Shown here: positions 33,413-41,416 of the stretch, piece after piece
How positions within the stretch are numbered: the first letter of the stretch is position 1
How the letters are laid out: each line of letters opens with the position of its first letter
Assembly: GCA_900770255.1 (NCBI GenBank)
Contig: CAAGJN010000059.1
Coordinates: 1 to 59,439 of the forward strand
Reading direction: 5' to 3'
Origin: Clostridia bacterium
Lineage (GTDB): Bacteria > Bacillota > Clostridia > Oscillospirales > Acutalibacteraceae
Length of the DNA: 59,439 nucleotides
Notes under the pieces: generated by a model
Told to the model about the DNA's origin: nothing
The model's database searches: none
What the model saw: only the letters and a program-made list of their open reading frames with translations
Made by a program: the position numbers and the translations under genes

Positions 33413-34146
33413 AGGTGCGGTACCTCCCCGATATATTTTTTGACCAGGCGGTCGTTTATCTCGTCGCCGCCGTCGATATTGCTGCTTGAAAAATGATCCG
33501 GCGCGATGCCGTTTTCAGCGCAGAGCTCAAAGCATCCGGCCATCGCCGCGTTTAGCAGCATTGCGCCGATGACGGTCGAGGTCGGGCAGACCTTGCCGTC
33601 AATCCCATCGACTGAGACGGAGGCGTCGCCGTACTCGCCCATATTATCGAGCACGACGTCGGCAAGCTCAAACAGCCGCTTGCCGCTCCTGTGGCGCGAC
33701 TCGCCGGACAGAGTATGCTTCATGCTCGTCAGAGCAACGACCTTCACGCCGTGCTCCCTGCACAGCAGCGCCATATCAACTACAACGCCGTTTCTGCCGG
33801 AGTTTGATATCATCACCACAACATCGCCGGAGCTTATCTTATACTGCTCAAAAAGTATCTGCGCGTAACCCTCGAGACGCTCTATTTTCGTACTCTTGGA
33901 CGCGGATTCATGCAGCATCAGCGAGGTCTCGAGTATCGGGCGCACATTGACCATACCGCCCGCCCTGTAGAACAGCTCCTCAGCGAGCATATGCGAATGT
34001 CCCGTGCCGAAGAGAAAAATATTTCTGCCGTCCCTCACGGCTCTGTAAAAAAGCTCTGCCGTCTCCGTAATAGGCTTTTCTCCCTCGGTCATCTCGAGCG
34101 CAATTATCCGCTCGATATTTTCGATATATTCAAGATGTTTTTTCAT
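33409..34146 (-). CDS. SIS-domain sugar-phosphate binding protein
   Basis: 245 residues with one SIS domain: NIFLFGTGHSHMLAEELFYRAGG near the N-terminus and VVMISNSGRNGVVVD in the middle, the phosphosugar-binding loops. Related proteins are sugar isomerases, MurNAc-6-phosphate etherases or regulators; this one resembles the UPF0309 group instead of MurQ. It overlaps both neighbours by 4 nt in an operon with GH84 and a GlcNAc-kinase-like gene, so a step on GlcNAc phosphate is the likely role. Confidence 0.85.
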   Translation of the reverse strand: MKKHLEYIENIERIIALEMTEGEKPITETAELFYRAVRDGRNIFLFGTGHSHMLAEELFYRAGGMVNVRPILETSLMLHESASKSTKIERLEGYAQILFEQYKISSGDVVVMISNSGRNGVVVDMALLCREHGVKVVALTSMKHTLSGESRHRSGKRLFELADVVLDNMGEYGDASVSVDGIDGKVCPTSTVIGAMLLNAAMAGCFELCAENGIAPDHFSSSNIDGGDEINDRLVKKYIGEVPHL

Positions 34147-35033
34147 CTGCGCTCCTCCATTGCGGCCTTCAGCGCGCCCTCTTCGGGCGGAACGCTCAGC
34201 AGCGATATCTCAGCGTTCGGAAAATCGGCTCTGAGCCTCCGGCAGAACTCGTTAAAAAACATCCTGCTGTGCTCAAACACGCCGCCGTAGAGAAATACAG
34301 GCGCGTTGTGTCTGACAAGCGGGCGCACGGTCTCATAGAGCTCTGCACACTGAGAGAGAAGAATATCCCCGCATATGTCACAGCCCTGTTCGGCGCGCTC
34401 GTCAACAAAGCTCGCAAGCGCCGCGATCCTGTCCTTTGACGCTTCTGCGCTGTAGACAAAATCTATGATCTTATCAAATTGCGAAAACCCGAGTCTGCGG
34501 CTGATAGCACCGGTAAGCTCGGCGTTTCTGCCGTTGTCATATTCGACGGCCGCTCTTTTCAGCAGTCTGAGCGCTATCGCATAGGCTGAGCCCTCGTCGC
34601 CGAGGATATGCCCCCAGCCGCCGCGCTTTGAGATAGTGCCGCGCTCATCCTGCGCAGCGGCCATTGAGCCCGTCCCGCTTATAACCATGAGCTTTGCGCC
34701 GTCTGCCGGACAGGCTTTGAGTGCTATGTACAGATCGCTGTTCATAGCCGCCCTTTTGGCGCGCACCGCCCCGTCAAGGAACTCGCGCGTCAGCTTCTCC
34801 CCCGCAGCTCCATTGAGCGCCGAGGAGCCGACAAACACGCTTTCAAATTCCGTCACGCCGAGCTTTTCCTCAATGCGCGCGGCTATATCGCGCAGGTTGC
34901 TCCTGGCCTTTTCCATCCCGACGGAATAGAAATTTATCGTGCCTCCCGTCTCTTTGAGAAGTATTTTTCCGCTCTCATCGGCAGCCGCCGCAGTCGTGCG
35001 CGTACCGCCGCCGTCAATACCCAAAAATATCAC
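34143..35033 (-). CDS. N-acetylglucosamine kinase-like ATPase (BadF/BadG family)
   Basis: 296 residues of the ASKHA fold: phosphate-1 motif FLGIDGGGTRTTAAAADE (residues 3-20), central VISGTGSMAAAQ and RGGWGHILGDEGSAY. These match eukaryote-type N-acetylglucosamine kinases, which phosphorylate GlcNAc at O6. Start is GTG at 35033 with GAGG about 11 nt upstream inside the end of the broken upstream gene. First intact gene of the amino-sugar operon; overlaps SIS by 4 nt. Confidence 0.9.
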   Translation of the reverse strand: MIFLGIDGGGTRTTAAAADESGKILLKETGGTINFYSVGMEKARSNLRDIAARIEEKLGVTEFESVFVGSSALNGAAGEKLTREFLDGAVRAKRAAMNSDLYIALKACPADGAKLMVISGTGSMAAAQDERGTISKRGGWGHILGDEGSAYAIALRLLKRAAVEYDNGRNAELTGAISRRLGFSQFDKIIDFVYSAEASKDRIAALASFVDERAEQGCDICGDILLSQCAELYETVRPLVRHNAPVFLYGGVFEHSRMFFNEFCRRLRADFPNAEISLLSVPPEEGALKAAMEERR

Positions 35034-35037
35034 AGCA

Positions 35038-35426
35038 TCACATCCTCACTGTCTTTGCATATGTCTCTATCAGCCTGTCGTTCAGCGTGTCAAACGCGCG
35101 GAAGGCTTCGCCGCAGATGGCGTCGGCCGCCCCGCTGTCAAGCTGCGCGAGCGTGCACAGCAGCTCATAGTCCTCGGCGGTAAAGCCGTGCAGGCCGGTA
35201 TTATCTTCAACTTTTACCGACCGCTCGCGAAAAATCTCAACAGTATACGGAGAGCGCCGGACGCTTCGAAGATTGCCATGAGCTTATCGCCGCCGAGACC
35301 TGTGCAGAGCACCTGAAATCCGATCGAGCCTCCGCGCACTGCACAGAGCTTCGCTTCAGTCACGGAATCTGTCGACGGGCTGTCCGGATAAAATCACTCG
35401 TTCATACTCTTTACGGTATATTTCAT
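35038..35426 (-). pseudogene. Wreck of a DUF4091/GH123-like glycosidase gene
   Basis: On the minus strand an ATG at 35426 with GGAGAAG upstream encodes MKYTVKSMNE, then an in-frame TGA (35394-35396). The frame continues FYPDSPSTDSVTEAKLCAVR and GGSIGFQVLCTGLGGDKLM to about 35260. A shift is then needed to read PYTVEIFRERSVKVEDNTG and EDYELLCTLAQLDSGAADAI down to the TGA at 35038. The first part resembles the N-terminal domain and the last part the C-terminal helices of DUF4091/GH123-like proteins, so the catalytic barrel appears deleted. Its position as first gene of the amino-sugar operon fits a lost hexosaminidase. Confidence 0.6.
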
Positions 35427-35449
35427 AAACACTTCTCCGTTTCGACCGC

Positions 35450-35477
35450 TTTATACATTGAGTTTATCATACGGCAA
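35450..35477 (-). promoter_or_regulatory. Promoter of the amino-sugar operon
   Basis: TTGCCG (35472-35477), 16-nt spacer, TATAAA (35450-35455) on the minus strand, just upstream of the broken gene. Confidence 0.45.
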
Positions 35478-35565
35478 GGCGGATTACAAGAAAAATCGCC
35501 CCGAAGGCCACTTTGAAAGCCGCGCGGACTATGCTGTTGTTCATTCGGCAAAAAATAAAGACCCC

Positions 35566-35589
35566 GCCCGCGGGCGAATGCCTGCGGGC
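35566..35589. terminator. Isolated terminator-like hairpin
   Basis: A 10-bp stem (GCCCGCGGGC with GCCTGCGGGC, one G-T pair) and a GAAT loop, with T-rich sequence on both sides. It lies between the amino-sugar promoter and the ribU terminator with no gene attached, in an otherwise featureless stretch (35480-35700). Confidence 0.5.
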
Positions 35590-35701
35590 TATTTTTGGCC
35601 GCCTACGTCCAAAACGGCGATTGCGGACGGGTCCAATATCTTCTCGAAAATTACGACTGCGCCGCATTGCTCCCTGACACATCACTCTTTAAAATCAACA
35701 T

Positions 35702-35741
35702 AAAAACCGACCCGGCTGAGTAAAACATCTAAACCGGGTCG
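35702..35741 (-). terminator. Terminator of ribU
   Basis: CGACCCGG pairs with CCGGGTCG around an 18-nt loop and is followed on the minus strand by TTTTT, 11 nt past the ribU stop. Confidence 0.8.
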
Positions 35742-35752
35742 CAGTCCATCAT

Positions 35753-36310
35753 TTATTTCTCTATTCTTTTATATATCTTGCTCACCGGGATATACAGCAC
35801 AAAGGTAAGCACGGAGTTGAGCCCCGCCTTGATAAGATTGAACGGGATTATTGCGGGGATCAGCAGCTCAACTACCGCCTCGACTCCCGTGCCCATAAAT
35901 ATGCCGGTGAAGATGAGATTCAGCGGTATCATGACCGCCGTCATAGCCAGCGAGCCGACCGTAAGGCCCGCCGCCATCCCCTTTTTTCCGCCGATCTTTT
36001 TATACATCAGACCGGAGACGAGCACAAGCGCGCCCGACGCGCAAAAGTGCATCAAAAAGCCGATGATGTGGCTCGACGAGCTGACTGTGAACGCCTGGAT
36101 AGCGGAGGTTATCAGCAGTATCACGAGCCCCGCGGACGGACCGAATAGCATTGTGCCGATCAGCACGGGGACATCCGCAATGTCGTATTCGAGAAACGGC
36201 GCCGACGGCAGCAGCGGAAACTTGATGAAATACACCGACACCACAGCTATCGCCGCGAGCATCGCCATGACCGTTATCTTTCGCAGGTTCTGTTTTGAGT
36301 TCTCTTTCAT
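35753..36310 (-). CDS. ribU: ECF transporter S component, riboflavin (RibU type)
   Basis: Membrane protein of 185 residues with about five to six hydrophobic segments that binds riboflavin for an energy-coupling-factor importer. The family pattern is seen in the N-terminal helix ITVMAMLAAIAVVSVYF, then LEYDIADVPVLIGTMLFGP and HFCASGALVLVSGLMYKK. ATG at 36310 chosen for GAGAGGAAG upstream. It lies directly behind an FMN riboswitch and terminator, which makes the riboflavin assignment strong. No EcfA/EcfT genes are nearby, as expected for shared group II ECF modules. Confidence 0.93.
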   Translation of the reverse strand: MKENSKQNLRKITVMAMLAAIAVVSVYFIKFPLLPSAPFLEYDIADVPVLIGTMLFGPSAGLVILLITSAIQAFTVSSSSHIIGFLMHFCASGALVLVSGLMYKKIGGKKGMAAGLTVGSLAMTAVMIPLNLIFTGIFMGTGVEAVVELLIPAIIPFNLIKAGLNSVLTFVLYIPVSKIYKRIEK

Positions 36311-36362
36311 AGGTATCTTCCTCTCTTTTTTTTTTGCAACCGGGAAGATGTAAAAACAAAAA

Positions 36363-36390
36363 AATAAATCCCGCCGAATAATCAGCGGGA
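36363..36390 (-). terminator. Riboswitch-controlled terminator before ribU
   Basis: TCCCGC pairs with GCGGGA around a 10-nt loop, followed on the minus strand by TTTATTTTTTTG. It is the expression platform of the FMN riboswitch immediately upstream. Confidence 0.85.
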
Positions 36391-36406
36391 CGTGTTTGCG
36401 TTTTCG

Positions 36407-36530
<124 letters not shown>

Positions 36531-36541
36531 TTGCTGACTAT

Positions 36542-36570
36542 ATTGTCGCACGCACGCGCGCGTTTGTCAA
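36542..36570 (-). promoter_or_regulatory. Promoter of the FMN riboswitch-ribU transcript
   Basis: Perfect TTGACA (36565-36570), 17-nt spacer, GACAAT (36542-36547). The spacer is almost entirely alternating purine-pyrimidine (ACGCGCGCGTGCGTGC), a sequence type able to adopt left-handed DNA. Confidence 0.6.
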
Positions 36571-36654
36571 GCCCAAAGTGTGAACAAAGCGTAAAACATT
36601 GAGCCGCGGTATAAGCATCGCATAAAATGTCGGACGGCACGCGCTTTTATTTCG

Positions 36655-36683
36655 TTGTATTTCGTCGTCTGTTATGGTATACT
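36655..36683 (+). promoter_or_regulatory. yhaM promoter
   Basis: TTGTAT (36655-36660), 17-nt spacer, TATACT (36678-36683), followed by a short leader to the ATG at 36712. Confidence 0.55.
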
Positions 36684-36711
36684 TGTTGCAGAAAATAACG
36701 GAGGTAAGGCT

Positions 36712-37689
36712 ATGAATTTTACTCAGCTCAACAAAAACGGAGCCGTTGAGGGCTTCTGCCTGATAAAGACCGTCGAGCAAAAGATGACCGCAAAGGGCTC
36801 GGTCTATCTTGACATGACCCTCACTGACTCCGACGGAGAGATAAATGCAAAGCTCTGGGACTACAAGGCAGAGAGCCACGGCACATTTTCGCCCAACGAT
36901 CTGATAAAAATAAGGGGAACTATCCAGCCCTTCAACGACGCTCAGCAGCTCAGGATCGAGCGCATACGCCCCGTTAGCGAATCAGACAATGTCAGGATTG
37001 AGGATTTTGTGCCATCCGCCGGCTTTTCCGGCGAGGCTATGTTCAACGAGCTTATGAGCGTTGCAGACGGCTTTAGAGACGAGGAGCTGAAGCTGCTTGT
37101 CACCACCCTGCTCAACGAGTACAGGGATAAGCTTATCTACTGGCCGGCGGCGTTCCGCCTCCACCACGCGATAAGGGGCGGTCTGCTCTATCATACGCTC
37201 TCGATACTGCGCATGGCGCAGAGCGTCGCAAGTATATATCCGTTTATCGACAGCGATCTGCTCTTTGCGGGAGTGATCCTGCACGATATTGCAAAGACGC
37301 AGGAGTTTGACGTCGCTTCAACCGGCATAGCGTCCGGCTACACGGCAGACGGCAACCTTATCGGCCACCTCGTGCGCGGAGCGATGGCGGTTGAAAAATG
37401 CGGCAGGGAGCTCGGCATCAGCGACAACACGCTCATGCTCGTCGAGCATATGATAATCTCGCACCACGGCGAGCCCGAGTTTGGCGCGGCCGTGCGCCCG
37501 ATGTTCCTTGAGGCGGAGATACTCTCGTCCCTCGACACGCTTGACGCGAAAATATATGAGATTGAGCAGGCGTGCAGGTCGGTTGAGCCCGGCGAGTTTA
37601 CTCCGCGCCAGTGGGCGCTCGACAACCGCAAGCTCTATAACCACGACCGCAATCACGCCGATTTCACGGCAGACCTGATGAATAAGTAA
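36712..37689 (+). CDS. yhaM: 3'-5' exoribonuclease YhaM
   Basis: 325 residues: an N-terminal OB-fold nucleic-acid-binding domain (about 1-95) and an HD phosphohydrolase domain with RLHHAIRGGLLYHTLS and the HD pair in AGVILHDIAKTQEF (His191, Asp192), then HMIISHHGEPEFGA. In Bacillus YhaM trims RNA and single-stranded DNA from the 3' end. GGAGGT precedes the ATG at 36712; the frame extends upstream through the promoter, so the longer start is rejected. Followed after 10 nt by prmA. Confidence 0.93.
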   Translation: MNFTQLNKNGAVEGFCLIKTVEQKMTAKGSVYLDMTLTDSDGEINAKLWDYKAESHGTFSPNDLIKIRGTIQPFNDAQQLRIERIRPVSESDNVRIEDFVPSAGFSGEAMFNELMSVADGFRDEELKLLVTTLLNEYRDKLIYWPAAFRLHHAIRGGLLYHTLSILRMAQSVASIYPFIDSDLLFAGVILHDIAKTQEFDVASTGIASGYTADGNLIGHLVRGAMAVEKCGRELGISDNTLMLVEHMIISHHGEPEFGAAVRPMFLEAEILSSLDTLDAKIYEIEQACRSVEPGEFTPRQWALDNRKLYNHDRNHADFTADLMNK

Positions 37690-37699
37690 GGGGAAAACA

Positions 37700-38623
37700 A
37701 TGGACTGGACGGAAATAAAAATAACCGTTGACGCAAAGGATATCGACACGGCGGGCGACATTGCAAACATGGTCGTGCCCTACGGTATTTACATCGAGGA
37801 CTACAGCGACCTCGAGCGTGAGGCTATGGAGATAGCTCACATCGATCTCATCGACGAGGAGCTGCTCAAGAAGGACCGGACGAAGGGCATCGTTCACATA
37901 TATATCGACCCGCAGGATCATCCGCAGGAGGCGGCGGCCTTTCTGACCGAGCGCCTTGCGGCGGCGGGAATTGAAAACAAGATAGATCTCAGCACTTGCA
38001 AAAATGCGGACTGGGAGAACAACTGGAGACAATATTTCCATCCGATAGAAGTCGGCGAAAAGCTGCTCATCCGCCCGACCTGGGAGGATAACTATGACGC
38101 CGGGGGACGTGCGGTGCTTCACCTTGAGCCGGGGCTCGCGTTCGGCACGGGCAGCCACGAGACAACCCGCCTCTGCCTGGAGGCGCTCGAGAGAAACATC
38201 AAGGGCGGCGAAAAAGTGCTCGACGTCGGCTGCGGCAGCGGTATCCTCTCGATAGCCTCGCTCCTGCTCGGAGCTCAGAGTGCAACAGGCGTTGACATTG
38301 ACGAGCTCGCCGTCAAAACCGCCGAGGAGAACGGGAAAATGAACGGCTTTGGTTCTGAAAGGCTCAACTTTCTTCACGGCGATCTTACCGACCGCGTGAG
38401 CGGAAAATTTGACATTGTCGTCGCGAACATCGTCGCGGACGTGATAATTATGTTCTGCCGCGACGTGCCTGATTTCATGGCTGACAACGCCGTGTTTATC
38501 ACCTCGGGCATAATCGATATGCGCGAGCAGGAGGTTATCGACGCTTTTGACGAAAACGGCTTTGAAATAATCGCCCGCCACGCTCAGGGCGGCTGGCGCT
38601 GCTTTGAGTGCAAAAGGAAATAA
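37700..38623 (+). CDS. prmA: Ribosomal protein L11 methyltransferase
   Basis: Uses S-adenosylmethionine to methylate several amino groups of ribosomal protein L11. 307 residues with an N-terminal substrate-binding domain (1-100) including WENNWRQYFHP, then the family signature LEPGLAFGTGSHETTRLCLE and the SAM motif VLDVGCGSGILSIAS (about 173-187). Its substrate L11 is encoded in this window at 45480-45905. Second gene after yhaM, ending in a strong terminator. Confidence 0.96.
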   Translation: MDWTEIKITVDAKDIDTAGDIANMVVPYGIYIEDYSDLEREAMEIAHIDLIDEELLKKDRTKGIVHIYIDPQDHPQEAAAFLTERLAAAGIENKIDLSTCKNADWENNWRQYFHPIEVGEKLLIRPTWEDNYDAGGRAVLHLEPGLAFGTGSHETTRLCLEALERNIKGGEKVLDVGCGSGILSIASLLLGAQSATGVDIDELAVKTAEENGKMNGFGSERLNFLHGDLTDRVSGKFDIVVANIVADVIIMFCRDVPDFMADNAVFITSGIIDMREQEVIDAFDENGFEIIARHAQGGWRCFECKRK

Positions 38624-38631
38624 GCAAACAA

Positions 38632-38674
38632 GGGACTGCCGCAAGTGATAATCACAAACGGCAGTCCCCTTTTT
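38632..38674 (+). terminator. Terminator after prmA
   Basis: GGGACTGCCG pairs with CGGCAGTCCC around a 17-nt loop, followed by CTTTTT. It also faces the convergent SASP gene. Confidence 0.9.
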
Positions 38675-38684
38675 ATCGTCGAAG

Positions 38685-38882
38685 TTATTTCATGCCCTTC
38701 TCGTAAGCTTCGATCATCTTCTTGACCATCTGGCCTCCGACAGAACCGGCCTCACGTGAGGTCAGGTCGCCGTTGTAGCCCTGCTTCAGGTTGACGCCCA
38801 CCTCAGAGGCAGCCTCCATCTTGAAGCGATCAAGCGCCTCGCGAGCCTCGGGAACAACGCCCTTGCTGGAACTCTTAGCCAT
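38685..38882 (-). CDS. Alpha/beta-type small acid-soluble spore protein
   Basis: 65 residues. The family core is clear: AREALDRFKMEAASEVGVNL and GDLTSREAGSVGGQMVKKMI, with the germination-protease site near FKMEAASE. These proteins coat DNA in the forespore and protect it from UV and heat, which marks the host as a spore former. The upstream region carries a forespore-type promoter candidate instead of a housekeeping one. Confidence 0.96.
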   Translation of the reverse strand: MAKSSSKGVVPEAREALDRFKMEAASEVGVNLKQGYNGDLTSREAGSVGGQMVKKMIEAYEKGMK

Positions 38883-38929
38883 TACTTTACACCCCTTACT
38901 TTAAAAAACTTTGTTTGCGTTTGCATCCT

Positions 38930-38958
38930 TAGTATTTTACCGCGCGGCGGTTTTATGA
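38930..38958 (-). promoter_or_regulatory. Candidate forespore (sigma G/F-type) promoter of the SASP gene
   Basis: On the minus strand TCATA (38954-38958) and AATACTA (38930-38936), 17 nt apart, resemble the sigma G pattern (GMATA and CATAMTA). No consensus housekeeping promoter is seen here. The spacer contains the hairpin-like ACCGCCGCGCGGT. Confidence 0.4.
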
Positions 38959-39028
38959 TTTTTTTCTTTGTGACAAAGTTTGTTAAAATAAGCAGCGGTT
39001 TACATCCCCGCTCTTCATGTGGCATTTA

Positions 39029-39057
39029 TTGACAAACGGTTCGTGTTAAGTTAAAAT
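39029..39057 (+). promoter_or_regulatory. Promoter of the DUF1538/P-II operon
   Basis: Perfect TTGACA (39029-39034), 17-nt spacer, TAAAAT (39052-39057). The leader is about 115 nt. Confidence 0.65.
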
Positions 39058-39107
39058 ATTATTAATATAATATAAATACAATACAATATAATATAATATA
39101 ATTATAA
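39055..39107. repeat. ATA/TATAA low-complexity tract
   Basis: Some 50 bp of almost pure A and T built on repeats of ATATA and TATAAT, within the leader of the DUF1538 operon. Likely flexible or melted DNA; may supply extra -10 elements. Confidence 0.7.
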
Positions 39108-39134
39108 TTCGGCTCGGCCAATCACCGGGCCGAA
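39108..39134 (+). promoter_or_regulatory. Hairpin in the DUF1538 leader
   Basis: TTCGGCTCGG pairs with CCGGGCCGAA (one T-G pair) around a 7-nt loop, 45 nt before the start codon. There is no T tract behind it, so it is more likely an RNA stabiliser or protein site than a terminator. Confidence 0.5.
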
Positions 39135-39179
39135 AATTCTAACGCGCTATCGATTGACAAGAGCACATCATAGACGGAT

Positions 39180-40754
39180 ATGCCGTTGTCAACTGACGGC
39201 GCAGAAAAGGAGCATACGCTTATTGCAACAAAAAGGATTGCACGCCGCAACACAATATTAGAAAAAATCAAAGAATCTGCGATCTCGGTGCTGCCGATTT
39301 TCGTAATCGTTGTGCTGCTCTGCTTCACCGTCTCCCCCATCGGTACGGATCTGATGCTCAGCTTTTTTATCGGCTCGCTGCTCGTAGTGGTCGGCATGGG
39401 GCTGTTCTCACTCGGAGCTGAAACCTCCATGACGCCTATCGGTACGAAGATCGGCACGGCGATGACAAAATCGCGCTCCCTGCCGCTGATAATGATTACC
39501 AGCTTCGTGCTCGGCTTCGCGGTGACGATAGCCGAACCGGATCTTCAGGTGCTTGCCCGGACAATACCGCACATCAACAACACGGTTCTGCTCGTGACCG
39601 TCGGCGTCGGCGTCGGCTTTTTCCTGTGCGTGTGCATGATACGCATATTGACGGGATTGCGCCTGCGGTGGCTGCTGATCGTGTTTTACGCCATTGTTTT
39701 TGTGCTCGCCGCACTCGCGTCGCCCGATTATCTCAGCATTGCCTTTGACGCCGGCGGCGTGACTACCGGTCCCATGACCGTGCCCTTTATCCTGGCGCTC
39801 GGCGTCGGTATCTCCAAAATACGAAGCGATGAAAAGGCGGAGTCTGACAGCTTCGGCCTCGTCGCGCTCTGCTCAATCGGTCCTATACTTGCCGTGCTCA
39901 TCCTCAGCTTTTTCTATCCCGGCAGCGACGGCGTTGTGGATATCAGCACCGTCACATATTCGACCACCGGCGAGATCGGCCGTGCCTATCTGACCGCGCT
40001 TCCCTCCTATATGAAGGAGATGGCGGTCGCGCTGCTGCCGATAATCGCAATATTTTACATATTCCAGATATTCTCACTGAAACTCGAAAAGCGCGAAGTA
40101 GTGCGTATCACCATCGGCGTGCTCTACACCTATGTGGGGCTCGTGCTGTTCTTGACGGGCGTCAACGTCGGCTTTTCGTCGCTCGGCGCGGTGCTCGGCT
40201 CGAAGCTCGCCGAAGGAAATACGAAATACCTTCTAGTTCCTCTCTCGATGCTGCTCGGCTGGTTCATAATCTCGGCTGAGCCCGCGGTCGCGGTGCTCGA
40301 AAAGCAGATCGAAGACGTCAGCGCCGGCGCAATACCCGGCAAGGTAATTAAATACAGCCTCTCAGTCGCGATCGCCGTCGCCATGGGGCTGTCGATGATA
40401 AGGGTGATAACGGGAATCTCGATAATGTGGTTCCTGATCCCCGGCTATCTGATCGCACTTGTCCTCTCGTTCTTCGTGCCTGATATATATACGGCTATCG
40501 CGTTTGACTCTGGCGGAGTCGCCTCCGGCCCGATGACTGCGACGTTTATGCTCCAGTTTATGATCGGCGCGTCAAATACGCTCGGCGGCGATCCTCTGAG
40601 CGACGCATTCGGCATAGTGGCGCTGGTCGCAATGATGCCGATGATCTCCATCCAGGCGGTCGGCGTAATATACGGGCGCAGAACGCAGGCTGAAAAGCAG
40701 GAGGTCTTTGCAGAGGACGACGTCATCGAACTCTGGGAGGTGCATTCCGGTTGA
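39180..40754 (+). CDS. DUF1538 membrane protein, internally duplicated
   Basis: 524 residues with about 14 hydrophobic segments in two homologous halves. Each half carries an AEPxxxVL motif (about residues 118 and 366) and a re-entrant-looking IAFDxGGVxxGPMT motif (about 188 and 441). The family is a putative transporter of unknown substrate; the conserved Asp and Glu in repeated motifs fit an ion-coupled carrier. The ATG at 39180 has a weak ribosome site, while AAAGGAG occurs 34 nt inside the frame, so the true start may be further in. Overlaps the double P-II gene. Confidence 0.85.
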   Translation: MPLSTDGAEKEHTLIATKRIARRNTILEKIKESAISVLPIFVIVVLLCFTVSPIGTDLMLSFFIGSLLVVVGMGLFSLGAETSMTPIGTKIGTAMTKSRSLPLIMITSFVLGFAVTIAEPDLQVLARTIPHINNTVLLVTVGVGVGFFLCVCMIRILTGLRLRWLLIVFYAIVFVLAALASPDYLSIAFDAGGVTTGPMTVPFILALGVGISKIRSDEKAESDSFGLVALCSIGPILAVLILSFFYPGSDGVVDISTVTYSTTGEIGRAYLTALPSYMKEMAVALLPIIAIFYIFQIFSLKLEKREVVRITIGVLYTYVGLVLFLTGVNVGFSSLGAVLGSKLAEGNTKYLLVPLSMLLGWFIISAEPAVAVLEKQIEDVSAGAIPGKVIKYSLSVAIAVAMGLSMIRVITGISIMWFLIPGYLIALVLSFFVPDIYTAIAFDSGGVASGPMTATFMLQFMIGASNTLGGDPLSDAFGIVALVAMMPMISIQAVGVIYGRRTQAEKQEVFAEDDVIELWEVHSG

Positions 40755-41416
40755 ATTATATAATAACGGTCGTAAACCCCGATGCCGTCCAAAAGCTCTC
40801 CGACGTCTGCGAGAGGCTTGAGATGCCGCTTAATATCGCCCTGCACGGACGCGGGACGGCGGTCAAGAGTATGCGTGATCTGCTCGGAATAGAGTCGACC
40901 GAGAAGTGGATAATCTTCTCGGCCGCAAGCGAAGAAAAGACGCAGCAGTTCTTCAGGGAGCTCAAGCGTTCCCTGTACATCGGAGTACCCGGTCACGGCA
41001 TAGCTATGGCCGTGCCGATAAAGAGCGTCGGAGGAGGAAAAACCTTGGCATTTTTAAACGACGGGCAGCAAAATGCGCACTACACGCCCGATTTTAACTT
41101 TTCATATGAGCTTATCGTGGTCATTGCAAATGAGGGGCGCACCGACACGGTGATGAACGCCGCCAGAGCAGCAGGAGCCACCGGCGGCACGGTGCTGCAC
41201 GGCAAGGGCACGACGTCGAAGGAGACGGAGAAATTTCTCGGCGTATCGATCGCCCGGGAAAAAGAGGTTATTCTCATCGCCGCACGCGCCGAGCAGAAGG
41301 CCGATATCATGCGCTCGATAATGACCCGCGCGGGTACAGAAACCGAGACCGGAGCCGTTGTGTTCTCCGTGCCGATAAACGAGATCGCGGGCTTCGGCAT
41401 GTTTGACGAGACCTGA
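40751..41416 (+). CDS. Tandem P-II-like regulatory protein
   Basis: 221 residues comprising two P-II (GlnB/GlnK)-like ferredoxin-fold units: residues 1-100 (IITVVNPDAVQKLSDVCERL) and 115-221 (ELIVVIANEGRTDTVMNAAR, then ATGGTVLHGKGT and AGFGMFDE). The second unit keeps the GxxGGTxxHGxG pattern of P-II; the first is more diverged and lacks the usual T-loop Tyr. P-II proteins gate transporters by sensing ATP/ADP and metabolites. The TTG start overlaps the DUF1538 stop by 4 nt, so it very likely controls that carrier. Confidence 0.83.
   Translation: MNYIITVVNPDAVQKLSDVCERLEMPLNIALHGRGTAVKSMRDLLGIESTEKWIIFSAASEEKTQQFFRELKRSLYIGVPGHGIAMAVPIKSVGGGKTLAFLNDGQQNAHYTPDFNFSYELIVVIANEGRTDTVMNAARAAGATGGTVLHGKGTTSKETEKFLGVSIAREKEVILIAARAEQKADIMRSIMTRAGTETETGAVVFSVPINEIAGFGMFDET

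Noticed and set aside
35394..35396. In-frame TGA read as selenocysteine or tryptophan
   Set aside because: No selenocysteine insertion hairpin is apparent, the rest of the window uses TGA as stop, and the same gene also has a frame change and a lost core, so decay is the simpler reading.
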